A model generated the notes under the pieces. It was not told the DNA's origin and ran no database searches. It was given only the letters and a program-made list of their open reading frames with translations. A stretch of DNA of 64,000 nt from Sphingobium aromaticiconvertens. GTDB lineage: Bacteria > Pseudomonadota > Alphaproteobacteria > Sphingomonadales > Sphingomonadaceae. This document shows positions 43,868 through 53,121 of the stretch, piece after piece (the stretch's first letter is position 1; every line of letters starts with the position of its first letter). The DNA lies in assembly GCF_037154075.1 (NCBI RefSeq), contig NZ_JBANRJ010000001.1, forward strand, positions 2,413,501-2,477,500, given 5' to 3'. The position numbers and the translations under genes were made by a program.

Positions 43868-45286
43868 TCACATCGACAGTTCGGCGAGAAATTCGAGCGC
43901 GCGGTCATGCGCTTCAGGTGCGCCGGCGCAGACGATGCGGTCGTCGCCGCCCTCCTTTTCGCTATAGCGGCGTACCGGCGGCACGACATGCGGCCCGGTG
44001 CGTTCGCAGGCACAGGGCTTTTCCCAGCCCGACAGGGTAATTTCGTCGCCGGTGATGAGCCCTGCCCAATAGCTGTTGGGCATGAGGTCGAGACCGGCGA
44101 AGCGGCCCGTGGCGCCGTCCTTGCGCGGCAGCGGTGTGCCCGTCGCGGGATCAAGCAGGAAGGGAATGATCACGGGCGGTATGTGATAATTGCCATGCTC
44201 GCACATCATGCACAGCCCCATCATCTCGCTGGTGGCGTACATCTCGTAGAAATTGCTGAAGCCCAGAAATTCCAGCACCTGCTCGCGCCAGTCGTCGGGC
44301 ATGTCCTTGCCCTTCTTGCCCCCCCCGGTCAGCAGCACGCTGCCCGGCCCGAAGATGTTCTTGATCCCGCGCTTCAGGCCTTCCTCCGCCCAGTCGAACA
44401 ATATCGCCCACATGGCGGTGACATAGACATCCCTTCCGCCGAACCGCCGCTGCGCCTCGGCGAAGAAATGGCGCACATCCTCCGGCCGTCGCCGTTCGAG
44501 ATCGAGTAGCGATTCGCGGCGATCGAGAAGAATTTGTGGAATGTCGCCGATCCCGGCTTCGCCGCGCGATTCCGCCGCCCGCAGACGGCCCGCCAGCGAT
44601 GCGACATCGGCGCTGAACCGTGCCTCGGGATACATGAACAGCGCATTCTCCTCGCCGCCCGCATACAGATCGACCTGGATACCGTTGCCGCGCTGCATCG
44701 CTGCCGCGCCGTAGCGATAGCCCGGAATGATGATCGGTATCTTGTCCTCCAGGATGTTCGGGCCACTGTCGCGGCCCCACCAGTGGCGGATGATCGTCGC
44801 CGAATGGACTATGGTCTGGCGCCACTGCTCCTTGCTGCGCGGCACGAAGGACAATTTCCCGGTCGTGCCCGACGTATGGGCCACGGTCAGGTCGGTCTCG
44901 GCGTCCAGCAGGTCGAGCCAATCGTCAATGGATTCAATACCCGACGCGTCCACATGGCTGATATCGGTGGTGGTCAGTCCGGCCAGCCATTTGGTCAGCT
45001 TGTCGAAGCGCGCACGCTCCAGATAGCTGATCGGATAGCTTTTATAGACCGTGTGGGGGAACAGCAGGGGAGCGATATCGTCGATCGCGTCGATCGTTTC
45101 GATATCCTGTTCCCGCGCGAGCTTGTCCAGAACGGACAGCCTGGGCCGCAACTCCCCGAACCGCTTGCGAGCACCCTCCAGGTGCAGTTGCTCGATCTGT
45201 TCGATTGTCAGCGTGAAAGCCAAATCGTACGGGGCGTTGTGAAAGGAGGTCGGGTCCGCCAGCAGCCGTTCAAAATAGTCGCTCAT
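43868..45286 (-). CDS. LuxE-like acyl-activating enzyme, copy 2
   Basis: The 472-residue protein is a paralogue of the 36.8-kb gene: IAPLLFPHTVYKSYPISYLE, the phosphate loop LTVAHTSGTTGKLSFVPRSK, VTAMWAILFDWAEEGLKRGI, SVLLTGGGKKGKDMPDDWRE and FYEMYATSEMMGLCMMCEHG. The copy 1 and 2 proteins share the YKSYP block and the glycine-rich loop but differ over most of their length. The start could also be 45292 (MTMSDYF). It is first in the minus-strand cassette, 14 bp upstream of its LuxC-like partner, downstream of an AraC regulator. Confidence 0.82.
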   Translation of the reverse strand: MSDYFERLLADPTSFHNAPYDLAFTLTIEQIEQLHLEGARKRFGELRPRLSVLDKLAREQDIETIDAIDDIAPLLFPHTVYKSYPISYLERARFDKLTKWLAGLTTTDISHVDASGIESIDDWLDLLDAETDLTVAHTSGTTGKLSFVPRSKEQWRQTIVHSATIIRHWWGRDSGPNILEDKIPIIIPGYRYGAAAMQRGNGIQVDLYAGGEENALFMYPEARFSADVASLAGRLRAAESRGEAGIGDIPQILLDRRESLLDLERRRPEDVRHFFAEAQRRFGGRDVYVTAMWAILFDWAEEGLKRGIKNIFGPGSVLLTGGGKKGKDMPDDWREQVLEFLGFSNFYEMYATSEMMGLCMMCEHGNYHIPPVIIPFLLDPATGTPLPRKDGATGRFAGLDLMPNSYWAGLITGDEITLSGWEKPCACERTGPHVVPPVRRYSEKEGGDDRIVCAGAPEAHDRALEFLAELSM

Positions 45287-45410
45287 GGTCATTCCAGCAA
45301 TTTGCACTGGCTGGGAATGTGCCGCTCGCACGGCAGCCCGTAAATACGGGCTACGGCCTTCAAAGCGACCAACTATCGTCGGGCCGACAGAAAATGGGTG
45401 TGCGGCGCAC

Positions 45411-46319
45411 TCAATGCGTGCCGTGCAACATCTCCTGGCGGAAGCCGCGCGGGCTGAGGCCCGTCGCCTTGCGAAAGGCCGCGCTGAACGCGGCAGCGCT
45501 TTGAAAACCGCAATTGCCGGCGACGACCTTGATCATTGCGCCCTCCTGAACCAGGTCGCGCTTGGCCTGCGCGATCCGCGCATCGGCGATATAATTGCTG
45601 ATCGTCATGCCGACCGTATTCTTGAATGTCCGCATCAGGTGCCGGGAACTCAGCCCGCATTCCTGCGCGAGGTCGATGATCGACAACGGACCGGCCAGCC
45701 CGGCTTCAATACGGTCCTGCAGACGGCGCAGGCGCCAGTCCGCCATGCGCCCGTTGGTCATGTCGTCCGATATCTGCCGACCCTGAAGATGACGGCACAG
45801 ATCGACGACCAAGGACATGGCGATGGTTTCGACCAACATATCCTTCGCAAAGCCGGGGTTACGTACTTCCTCCGCGATCCGCGCCAGACCCTGCCGGACC
45901 CAGGGGGATTTCACGTCGAAGCAGGGGCGCAGCGTGGACGGAAGGTCTTCGTTCTGGAAGATACGCTCCGCCGCTGTGGCTTCAAACGTCAGGCACAGCA
46001 CCCGATATTCGCTGGGTTCGCAATGCGCCTCGAATGCTGAACCCTTGGGTAGATAGGCGACCTCGCCAAAGGGCGGCGTGTTGCGCCGTCCTTCGGACAG
46101 CAGCCGTGCGCCGTGCGCGCGCGGACCGAGCGAATAGTCGAGATAATGGCTGTCGGGTTCAAACCGGGCGTCGCAGCTTCTTTCCCAAGCGAAATGACGG
46201 ATGTCGGCGCGAATGCCGTTCGCGACGATGCTGTTCTCGACATGGAAATAGGATGCCGTGACTGGCTGGCACGGAAGGACATCGCCCGCCGCGTCCGTCA
46301 GGGTGCGCGCGTTTGCCAT
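45411..46319 (-). CDS. AraC-family transcriptional regulator
   Basis: The 302-residue protein has an N-terminal sensor region (YFHVENSIVANGIRADIRHF, FGEVAYLPKGSAFEAHCEPS) and a complete C-terminal double HTH (LSIIDLAQECGLSSRHLMRT, FKNTVGMTISNYIADARIAQ, VVAGNCGFQSAAAFSAAFRK, ATGLSPRGFRQEML). It sits between the MFS transporter and the LuxE2 gene on the same strand, with about 120 bp before LuxE2. It is the likely activator of the amidohydrolase cassette. Ligand unknown. Confidence 0.9.
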   Translation of the reverse strand: MANARTLTDAAGDVLPCQPVTASYFHVENSIVANGIRADIRHFAWERSCDARFEPDSHYLDYSLGPRAHGARLLSEGRRNTPPFGEVAYLPKGSAFEAHCEPSEYRVLCLTFEATAAERIFQNEDLPSTLRPCFDVKSPWVRQGLARIAEEVRNPGFAKDMLVETIAMSLVVDLCRHLQGRQISDDMTNGRMADWRLRRLQDRIEAGLAGPLSIIDLAQECGLSSRHLMRTFKNTVGMTISNYIADARIAQAKRDLVQEGAMIKVVAGNCGFQSAAAFSAAFRKATGLSPRGFRQEMLHGTH

Positions 46320-46410
46320 TACCTCTCCCGCTCACAAAGATATATTCCGCGTAGCTTGGAGCGATTATGCCGTATTTGCTGCCAACTGGCGAGTCCCATC
46401 GCGATGCCGG

Positions 46411-47778
46411 TCATTTGTGCATGTCCAGCGCGATCGACCGGCCCGATCGCCAAAACAGCAAGCCCGCCAGGATGAAGCCCGTCGATCCCATGCTGAGCGA
46501 CAGCCGCAACCCTTGCGCCGTCGCGGCTGCGCAGGCCGGTGAGGTGGCCTGCGCGCAGGCCTCGCTCGTAGTCCCGTAGGACACCATCGCAAGCTGGCCC
46601 AGCGTATCGCTGACCAACCCCACCAGTGGGGGGCCAAGCCCGTAGCCGACAAGCGAGATGACGCCGATCATGAGCGCCGCCGCTGTCGCCCGCATCGATG
46701 GCGGCGCCACGTCCTGCGCCAGCGTATACATGGCTGGCATATAGAAATGCTGACCCAGCGAAGCGGCGAAGAGCATGCCGATGGCGACCGGCGTCGCGTT
46801 CACCATGAACGCACCGACAAAGACGCAGCCCGACCAGATCAGTCCCACAGCCGGCAGCCATGTGCGGATGCCCGGAAAGCGCTTGCGCCCTCCCTCGATC
46901 AGCGGGCCGGTGATCAGCATGATGAGGATGCCAATACCCCCGGTCGCCAGTCCCAGCACGACGGCGGCGCTGCTGACCGGCAGGCCGTGCGCGCGCATCA
47001 GGAAGGACACGGTATATTGATGGTTAGAGTAGCTCGCAAAGCCCGCGACGCCGCCCGCTGCCGCGACGGCGACGAAGCTGCGCTTGGCGAACAGCAGTTT
47101 CACGGTCGCGAAGAAGGAGGGCCGTGACGGATCGGGTTTGCGCGCGGGTTCGCGCATGGTCAGCCGGAACGCGGCCGCCCCGATCACGCCGACCAGGCCA
47201 CACGCCAGAAAGGTCGAACGCCAGCCATAATGCTGCGCCATCCAACCACCACCGATCGCGGCCAGCAGCGCGCCTACCGGCCCCGCCGCGCCGTAGACGG
47301 ACATGGCCGTGGTTCGCCGCTCCGGCAAGAAATAGTCGGAAATTAGCGAGTGCGATGGCGGCGCGCAGCCAGCCTCGCCTATGCTGACGCCCGCACGCCC
47401 GATCAGCATCTGCGCGAAGGATGTCGCGACCCCGCACAGCGCCGTCATGGCGCTCCACGCCGCGAAGCTGACCGATATGATGGTCACGCGATTTCCGCGC
47501 TCGGCGAGACGCGCGATCGGGAAGGCCGCTATGATGTAGAGGAACGCGAAGGCGGGACCGCCCGGCAGCCCAAGCTGAAAATCGCTAAGGCCCAGATCTT
47601 TCTTGATCAGTTCCTGTGCGACTCCAAACAGCAGCCGGTCGACATAGTTCATTGTGTTCAGCAGGAACAGCGCGCCGAGCGCCCAGATCAGCCCCGGCGT
47701 CAGCCGCCGCGCAACCGCCTTTGTATCGCGCGCACCCGACGGCCGGCCTTCAAAGATATCGCCTGTAGATATCGCCAT
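46411..47778 (-). CDS. MFS transporter (spinster-like)
   Basis: The 455-residue, 12-helix major facilitator has the motif A-like LFGVAQELIKKDLGLSDFQL and RLAERGNRVTIIS, GRAGVSIGEAGCAPPSHSLI and SDYFLPERRTTAMSVYG, plus PAMYTLAQDVAPPSMRATAA in the second half. These match spinster-like MFS proteins that are abundant in sphingomonad catabolic clusters. It starts at MAISTGDIFEGRPS. It lies upstream of the AraC gene and divergent from the TonB-dependent receptor, consistent with inner-membrane uptake following outer-membrane transport. Confidence 0.88.
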   Translation of the reverse strand: MAISTGDIFEGRPSGARDTKAVARRLTPGLIWALGALFLLNTMNYVDRLLFGVAQELIKKDLGLSDFQLGLPGGPAFAFLYIIAAFPIARLAERGNRVTIISVSFAAWSAMTALCGVATSFAQMLIGRAGVSIGEAGCAPPSHSLISDYFLPERRTTAMSVYGAAGPVGALLAAIGGGWMAQHYGWRSTFLACGLVGVIGAAAFRLTMREPARKPDPSRPSFFATVKLLFAKRSFVAVAAAGGVAGFASYSNHQYTVSFLMRAHGLPVSSAAVVLGLATGGIGILIMLITGPLIEGGRKRFPGIRTWLPAVGLIWSGCVFVGAFMVNATPVAIGMLFAASLGQHFYMPAMYTLAQDVAPPSMRATAAALMIGVISLVGYGLGPPLVGLVSDTLGQLAMVSYGTTSEACAQATSPACAAATAQGLRLSLSMGSTGFILAGLLFWRSGRSIALDMHK

Positions 47779-48072
47779 CTCGGCACCCCGTCCCATATGA
47801 AGTTCTTATGAGGCGGGACTATGTGGGTGCGTTGTTCGCAGGTCGAGTTCAATCATATTGTGTCGCCCGGACATTCGATTGCCAAACGGACATCGGTTCC
47901 ACGAAATAGAATAGCGATTTGGGCCAAGCATCGCTGGACGGACACGAAGAGCATCGCAAGTACGACATGGTGCCCGGTGCGGGTTTTCCATGGGCCGACG
48001 TGTTGCTAGCCATCCCTTCATTACCAAAGGTGAAAACACCTCGACGATTATCGATGATGGAGGAGGGGGGAC

Positions 48073-50532
48073 ATGGCTTTAGGCAAATGGCTTAACACGA
48101 CGGCGATCGGGACCTTGTCGTGCATTATGACGGCGGGCGTGTCCACGATGGCTGCGGCGCAGGAGCAGCCGGCGGGGGTGGAGGACATCGTCGTCACCGC
48201 ACGGCGCACCGCGGAAAATCTCCAGACCACCCCGGTCGCCGTGACCGCGCTTTCGACCGAGATGATCAAGCAGGCGCAGATCGGCGACGCCGCGGGCCTG
48301 CAGCGCACGGCGCCCAGCCTGTCGATCGCGACCGGTGCGCCGGGCGGTTCGGGCTTCGTCTATATTTCCATTCGCGGCATGCCCGCCCTGAATCCGGGCG
48401 TCGCCAACGATCCGTCGGTCGCCACCTATGTGGACGGCGTCTATATACCGCGCCCCTCGCAGGGTTCGGCCGACCTCATCGATCTCCAGCGCGCCGAGGT
48501 GCTGCGGGGGCCCCAGGGCACCCTATTCGGTCGCAACACCACCGGCGGCGCGCTCAACATCGTCACCATCGACCCCACCGGCGACCTTGAAGGGCAGTTG
48601 CGCTTTCAGGGCGGCAACTACAGTTATCGCAATGTCGACGCGGTCTTCAACTTGCCGCTCAAGGGCGACGAACTGGCGGCGCGCTTCGTTTATGATTTCG
48701 TCGATCGGGACGGCTATGCGAGGAACGTGACCTCCAACACCCCGCTCAAGGATCGCAACAGCCATTACGCCCGTGCCAAGCTGCGCTGGGCCCCTGCCGA
48801 CAGCGAATGGTCGGTTACCCTCAGCGCCGATTACAACGTGCTGAAGGATCATGGCCAGTTTGTGGGTCTCGCCGCGTTCAATCCTCTCGCCGGCGCAGCG
48901 ACCGCCGCGATCAACGCCGCCACGCCGATCGCGCCATTTCTGCACACAAAGGCCAACTGGTACAGCGCCTATGGCATTCCGTTCACGACGAACCCGCCGA
49001 CCACCGGCTATCGCGAGCTGACGGCGGGTGGATCGGCCGCCTACAACAAGGTGGAAGCCTATGGCGGCAATTTGACGATCAACGGCCAGATCGGCTCGGT
49101 CGCCGTGAAATCGATCACCGCCTATCGCTACAGCAATGCGATCGGCCTGAACGAACTGGACGGCACGCCTGCACAGTTTCTCGCTGCGGAAAGCGCCTAT
49201 CAGTCGGATCAATATTCCCAGGAACTGCAATTCTCCGGCGATCTGACCGACCGGCTGAGCTATATTTTCGGTGGCTATTATTCGACCGAGAAGGGCCGGG
49301 AGTCCTCCGTCTCGCAGACTTTTGGATCCTATGCCCTCGCCGCGCCCGCGCCCAATTTCGGCTTTGGTCTCAACTATGGCACGGTGAAGAATATCTCGGT
49401 CGGCGTGTTCAGCCAGGCCTATTACCAGCTGTCCGACGCGATCCGGCTGACCGGGGGTCTGCGCTGGACATGGGACAAGCGCAATGTCGTCCTGCTGAAC
49501 CGGACCAATCTGGCCGCCAACACCTGCGCGCCCGAGCTGGTCTCGAATCCCGGCTTCATTGCTCCGTGCAGCCTGCCGCGCTCGGTCAAATATGACTATC
49601 CCGCCTGGACTGCCGGCGTGGATGTCAAGGTGACCGACGACGTGTTCGCCTATGTCAAGACCAGCGCGGCGTCCAAGGCCGGTGGGTTCAACATGCGTAA
49701 CGGTTCCGCCGCGACGCCGCCGTTCCGGCCGGAACAGGTCAAGGACGTGGAACTCGGCCTCAAGGTCAGCGCGTTCGACAACCGCCTGCGTGTCAACACC
49801 GCCGCCTTCTATTCCTGGCAATCGGATGTGCAGCGCAACGCATCCGACTGCATCACCCCGCTGGGGGCCGCCGCCTGCACGACCACGCAGTTCCTCCGCA
49901 ACTCCGGCGACGCCCGCGTCTATGGCGGAGAGGTGGAAGTCAGCGCCGTACCTTGGGAAGGGATGCTGCTGTCCGGTAATCTTGCCCTGCTGGACGGCAA
50001 ATATGTGTCCGGTACCTTTATCGAGCAACAGCAGTTCGTTCCGGTCGCCGGGTCGAATGTTTCCGACTGCGTGGCGGGTACGGCCGCCGGCACGGTCCGC
50101 TGCTCGGTCAATCGCAGTGGCGAGTCCCTCCCGCAAATGCCCAAGACGCAGTTCAGCCTCTCGGCAACGCAGAAGGTTCCCACATCCTTTGGTGAACTCA
50201 CGCTGCACGCCAACTATGCCTATATCGGCAAGCAGAATTTCGGCCTGTTCACCGCCGATCCGCGTCGTCCGCAAGCCTATCGCGACGCCATAGCGATCGC
50301 CAACCGGATCAACACCATTCCGGGATATGGCCTCTTTAGCGCACGGATCGCGCTGCAGATCGAAAATCCCGATCTTGAACTGGCGGTCTTTGGCCGGAAT
50401 ATCGGCGGCAAGAAATATGTGACCCGCGCATTCGCGGATCAGTTGCCTACGCTGGGAACGGCCATCGACTATATCGGCGATCCGTTCACCTGGGGCATCG
50501 GCGCCACCTATCGGTTCGGGCCCAAGGGCTGA
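48073..50532 (+). CDS. TonB-dependent outer-membrane receptor
   Basis: The 819-residue receptor has a signal peptide (GTLSCIMTAGVSTMAAAQ), the TonB box and plug start VEDIVVTARRTAENLQTTPV, plug motifs FVYISIRGMPALNPGVANDP and VDGVYIPRPSQGSADLIDLQ, RAEVLRGPQGTLFGRNTTGG (the classic end of the plug), and a 22-strand barrel ending with the aromatic YRFGPKG. GGAGGAGGGG precedes the ATG. It probably imports the substrate of the adjacent LuxE/LuxC cassettes. Divergent from the MFS gene across 294 bp. Confidence 0.95.
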   Translation: MALGKWLNTTAIGTLSCIMTAGVSTMAAAQEQPAGVEDIVVTARRTAENLQTTPVAVTALSTEMIKQAQIGDAAGLQRTAPSLSIATGAPGGSGFVYISIRGMPALNPGVANDPSVATYVDGVYIPRPSQGSADLIDLQRAEVLRGPQGTLFGRNTTGGALNIVTIDPTGDLEGQLRFQGGNYSYRNVDAVFNLPLKGDELAARFVYDFVDRDGYARNVTSNTPLKDRNSHYARAKLRWAPADSEWSVTLSADYNVLKDHGQFVGLAAFNPLAGAATAAINAATPIAPFLHTKANWYSAYGIPFTTNPPTTGYRELTAGGSAAYNKVEAYGGNLTINGQIGSVAVKSITAYRYSNAIGLNELDGTPAQFLAAESAYQSDQYSQELQFSGDLTDRLSYIFGGYYSTEKGRESSVSQTFGSYALAAPAPNFGFGLNYGTVKNISVGVFSQAYYQLSDAIRLTGGLRWTWDKRNVVLLNRTNLAANTCAPELVSNPGFIAPCSLPRSVKYDYPAWTAGVDVKVTDDVFAYVKTSAASKAGGFNMRNGSAATPPFRPEQVKDVELGLKVSAFDNRLRVNTAAFYSWQSDVQRNASDCITPLGAAACTTTQFLRNSGDARVYGGEVEVSAVPWEGMLLSGNLALLDGKYVSGTFIEQQQFVPVAGSNVSDCVAGTAAGTVRCSVNRSGESLPQMPKTQFSLSATQKVPTSFGELTLHANYAYIGKQNFGLFTADPRRPQAYRDAIAIANRINTIPGYGLFSARIALQIENPDLELAVFGRNIGGKKYVTRAFADQLPTLGTAIDYIGDPFTWGIGATYRFGPKG

Positions 50533-50557
50533 AACGGATAGGGGCCGGACGGCATGC

Positions 50558-50587
50558 ACGGACGGTGGCTATGGAGCCGCCGTCCGT
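50558..50587 (+). terminator. Weak terminator-like hairpin after the TonB receptor
   Basis: ACGGACGGtGGC (50558-50569) and GCCgCCGTCCGT (50576-50587) form an 11-bp stem with one T/G position and a 6-nt loop, 25 nt past the receptor stop. No T tract follows, so it may be only an RNA end-protecting hairpin. Confidence 0.4.
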
Positions 50588-51002
50588 CATCGCTTGCGAT
50601 CAGACGTTATCCACAACTGCCCGGCTAGATCGCACATTATAACGAGGTGCATCCGCGCCTAGCTTCAGGCTATCAATCACCTTGCGAGTTTATTGCGAAA
50701 ACACGCGAGATACTGTCAGGCCTGTTGGGGTAACAACATGGCCTGCTACCGATGAGCGGATGGTCCGCAGAAGAAACCTCCATCTTTTCGCTCTTAATGC
50801 AGAAATTGGGCCCTCTCTGCCTGTCGGCTTTGGATCACGAAATAGTCCATAGCTGCCATTTCGAGGTGGCGACTAGTTTCTCCTGGGCACCAAATATCGG
50901 TCATTTCGGACCGAAATTCAGTCCCTGAAATTAGCCTTCGTTCATGTTGCGAGGAAGCGGCAGACGTTGACCCGTTAACGGCCTGCAGCTTAGCATTGAC
51001 AA
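50588..51002. other. Gene-free region downstream of the TonB receptor
   Basis: No gene is supported in these 415 bp. It contains a segment (about 50815-50890) similar to one near 36.2 kb (shared blocks CGGCTTTGGA, AGCTGCCATT, TTTCTCCT in the same order and similar spacing). The sequence looks like old or decayed intergenic DNA between two divergent functional blocks. Confidence 0.4.
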
Positions 51003-51914
51003 TTACACGTCGTGGTTATGCTCAGAGGGAGCCTGTAGGTCTCGTATTCGCTGCCGAAGAGCCTGCTTCAGCCTCAGCATTCCTGGTGATTGGGAACGGC
51101 GGTCGAGCGAATACATAACCATACGGAAATTTTCCGGAGCACTGCCATTGAGGAGATCAAGTGCAAAAAGCATTTTTGATTCAAGATCCCGTATAACGGA
51201 ATAGGCAGATGAAACCCAGATCGCATCGGTCGTTTTGGTGAGCGAGACCAGCGTGTTGTAGTCCTCGATCACATGTGGTGGGCCTGCCGCCCAGTCACGC
51301 AGGTCGGCGAGTAACGTTACGTCGATGCCCCCCCGGCTCGATATCAGCACAGGGAAGGTCGCACCAGGGCAGTTTCCCAGCAGCAAAGGGTGACCCGCGC
51401 GGACAATCAGCGTGAAGGGGAAAAGGCCAAGCGTCTCAGCTCGCACGGGAGGGGCGTCGGGCACCTGCCCCTCCACGCTGACGAAAAATTCAATATCACC
51501 AGCGATCAGAAGCGGCCACAGTGCCTCAACATTGCGCACCACGACCTCATTGGTGAGCGCTGGCGCGGCGTTGATCCATTCCGACAGGGCGGTCGGCAGC
51601 AAGGTCCATGCTGGCAACGGTGCCATGCCGAAACACAAGCGCCCCTCTTCGCCCCTTGCGGTTTGCCGCAACATGCGTTCGAAATCATCGGCATCCGCGA
51701 GCAAGGCACTGGCCCGTTCAACTACAATGCTGCCCAGCGGGGTAACGCTTACTTTCGTGCGATCCCGATCGAACAGCCGCATCCCGGCCTGTCGCTCCAG
51801 CGACTGGATGCTGCGGGTAAGCGCGGATTGTGAAAGGCCCAGATCCTCGGCGGCGCGTGAAAAGCTCAAGCGGCGGGCAATGGCGACAAGATGGCGCAGG
51901 TTACGCAGATCCAT
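51003..51914 (-). CDS. LysR-family regulator (divergent from a fatty acid hydroxylase)
   Basis: The 303-residue LysR protein has an N-terminal HTH (LRHLVAIARRLSFSRAAEDL, GLSQSALTRSIQSLERQAGM, RLFDRDRTKVSVTPLG) and a periplasmic-binding-like effector domain (EGRLCFGMAPLPAWTLLPTA, VRNVEALWPLLIAGDIEFFV). It lies 95 bp from, and opposite in direction to, the sterol-desaturase-type hydroxylase gene, the standard layout for LysR control. The AT-rich gap has repeated ATGCAT and TATAT blocks that could be the operator. Confidence 0.9.
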   Translation of the reverse strand: MDLRNLRHLVAIARRLSFSRAAEDLGLSQSALTRSIQSLERQAGMRLFDRDRTKVSVTPLGSIVVERASALLADADDFERMLRQTARGEEGRLCFGMAPLPAWTLLPTALSEWINAAPALTNEVVVRNVEALWPLLIAGDIEFFVSVEGQVPDAPPVRAETLGLFPFTLIVRAGHPLLLGNCPGATFPVLISSRGGIDVTLLADLRDWAAGPPHVIEDYNTLVSLTKTTDAIWVSSAYSVIRDLESKMLFALDLLNGSAPENFRMVMYSLDRRSQSPGMLRLKQALRQRIRDLQAPSEHNHDV

Positions 51915-52009
51915 GCTTATGCATCTATATCATCAATATTCGCATGTATATGCATTAGACGCAACACGCCACCTCTGCAAGGATCGACATAACAGATTAG
52001 GAAGAGACG

Positions 52010-52852
52010 ATGCACCATCTCGGGCTTTGGGTATTGGCTGTCACTGGCATGATCTTGCTGGCGGAAGTGATCGCGGGTCGGCACCGCAAGATTTACAGTC
52101 GTGGCGACTGGCTGGTAAATGGAATATGCATCCTCGGCGCGGCGCTGATGCGGCCGACTGGCACTGCAGTGGTGGCCATGGCTATCGCCCACATTTTCCC
52201 CGATGGAAAGGGAGCCTTGCGCAATGTGCCTTTTCTGCCCGCGCTGATCGCCATCATCCTGTTGGGGGAGTTTGTAAATTACTGGGTTCATCGCGGGAGC
52301 CACCAGTTGAAGGACACACGCTGGTTCGATTGGTTTTGGCGTATGCATCGCACACATCACACCGCCAAATATGTGAACGTGCTTCTCAACTTCCGCATCA
52401 GCCCGTTTTGGATTTTGGTCGGTGGGTTGGGTTGGGTTTTTGCGCTCGCGATTTATCTTGGTCAGGCGCAGGCCGCCGGCTTGGCAATCGTGATTTTTAC
52501 CTTCTGGGGCATCTTCACTCACAGTGATTTTCGCTGGGACGACGCGATTAGGCGGCACCCCATTTTCGGCCCGGTATTTCGCGGGCTGGAACATGTCTTT
52601 ATCTCGCCGGGCATCCATCACAGTCACCATGGCTATGGCCGCGACGGGGGCAATTTCCGCAACTTTGGTGTATTCCTATCCATATATGACTGGATGTTCG
52701 GAACATTGCACATCCCTGAAGGACGACCGTTCCGCTATGGCATTCCAGGCGCTACCCCACATTGGGCCGACGATGCATTCTCGCCGCTCAGGGGCGCAAA
52801 ACTGTTTGCCAAGCACCCGCCCAGCAAGACGAAGGACCAACCATCATCCTAA
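52010..52852 (+). CDS. Fatty acid hydroxylase / sterol desaturase-family membrane di-iron enzyme
   Basis: The 280-residue protein has about four helices (GLWVLAVTGMILLAEVIA, TAVVAMAIAHIFP, ALIAIILLGEFVNYW, LGWVFALAIYLGQAQAAGLA). The tripartite histidine motif is complete: YWVHRGSHQL, MHRTHHTAKYVN and PGIHHSHHGYGRDGG (H-x3-H, H-x2-HH, H-x2-HH pattern). These enzymes hydroxylate or desaturate lipid or terpenoid carbons with O2. The end is FVFLSIYDWMFGT-like. It is divergent from the LysR gene. The substrate is unknown. Confidence 0.87.
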   Translation: MHHLGLWVLAVTGMILLAEVIAGRHRKIYSRGDWLVNGICILGAALMRPTGTAVVAMAIAHIFPDGKGALRNVPFLPALIAIILLGEFVNYWVHRGSHQLKDTRWFDWFWRMHRTHHTAKYVNVLLNFRISPFWILVGGLGWVFALAIYLGQAQAAGLAIVIFTFWGIFTHSDFRWDDAIRRHPIFGPVFRGLEHVFISPGIHHSHHGYGRDGGNFRNFGVFLSIYDWMFGTLHIPEGRPFRYGIPGATPHWADDAFSPLRGAKLFAKHPPSKTKDQPSS

Positions 52853-53121
52853 ACGCAACCGGCGTTGAGATTGACACGGCCGGTTTGGAGAATACCAATT
52901 GCGCTCACGAACGTCCGGGTGGGGGCGGTTGTGTTAAAGAAGTCGCTTTATGATAGGCGCGAGCGGTTACTAATCGATCCCGCATGGGCGCTAGGGTCCT
53001 CCTTTTCGCGCTTGCGCCTCTCGCCAGCACAACAGCGCGCGCAGCCTCCATGGCGTGTTGCTGCACTGCTAGCCTCCCGTGGCCGTCACAGCGGCATGAT
53101 ATGAGATGGCAGAAGCCCTGC

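Noticed and set aside
36830..45286. A bioluminescence (lux) operon.
   Set aside because: LuxE- and LuxC-like genes are present, but luxA, luxB and luxD are absent and the neighbours are catabolic.
48523..50559. A 678-codon open frame on the minus strand.
   Set aside because: It is opposite the TonB receptor; no motif or start site supports it.
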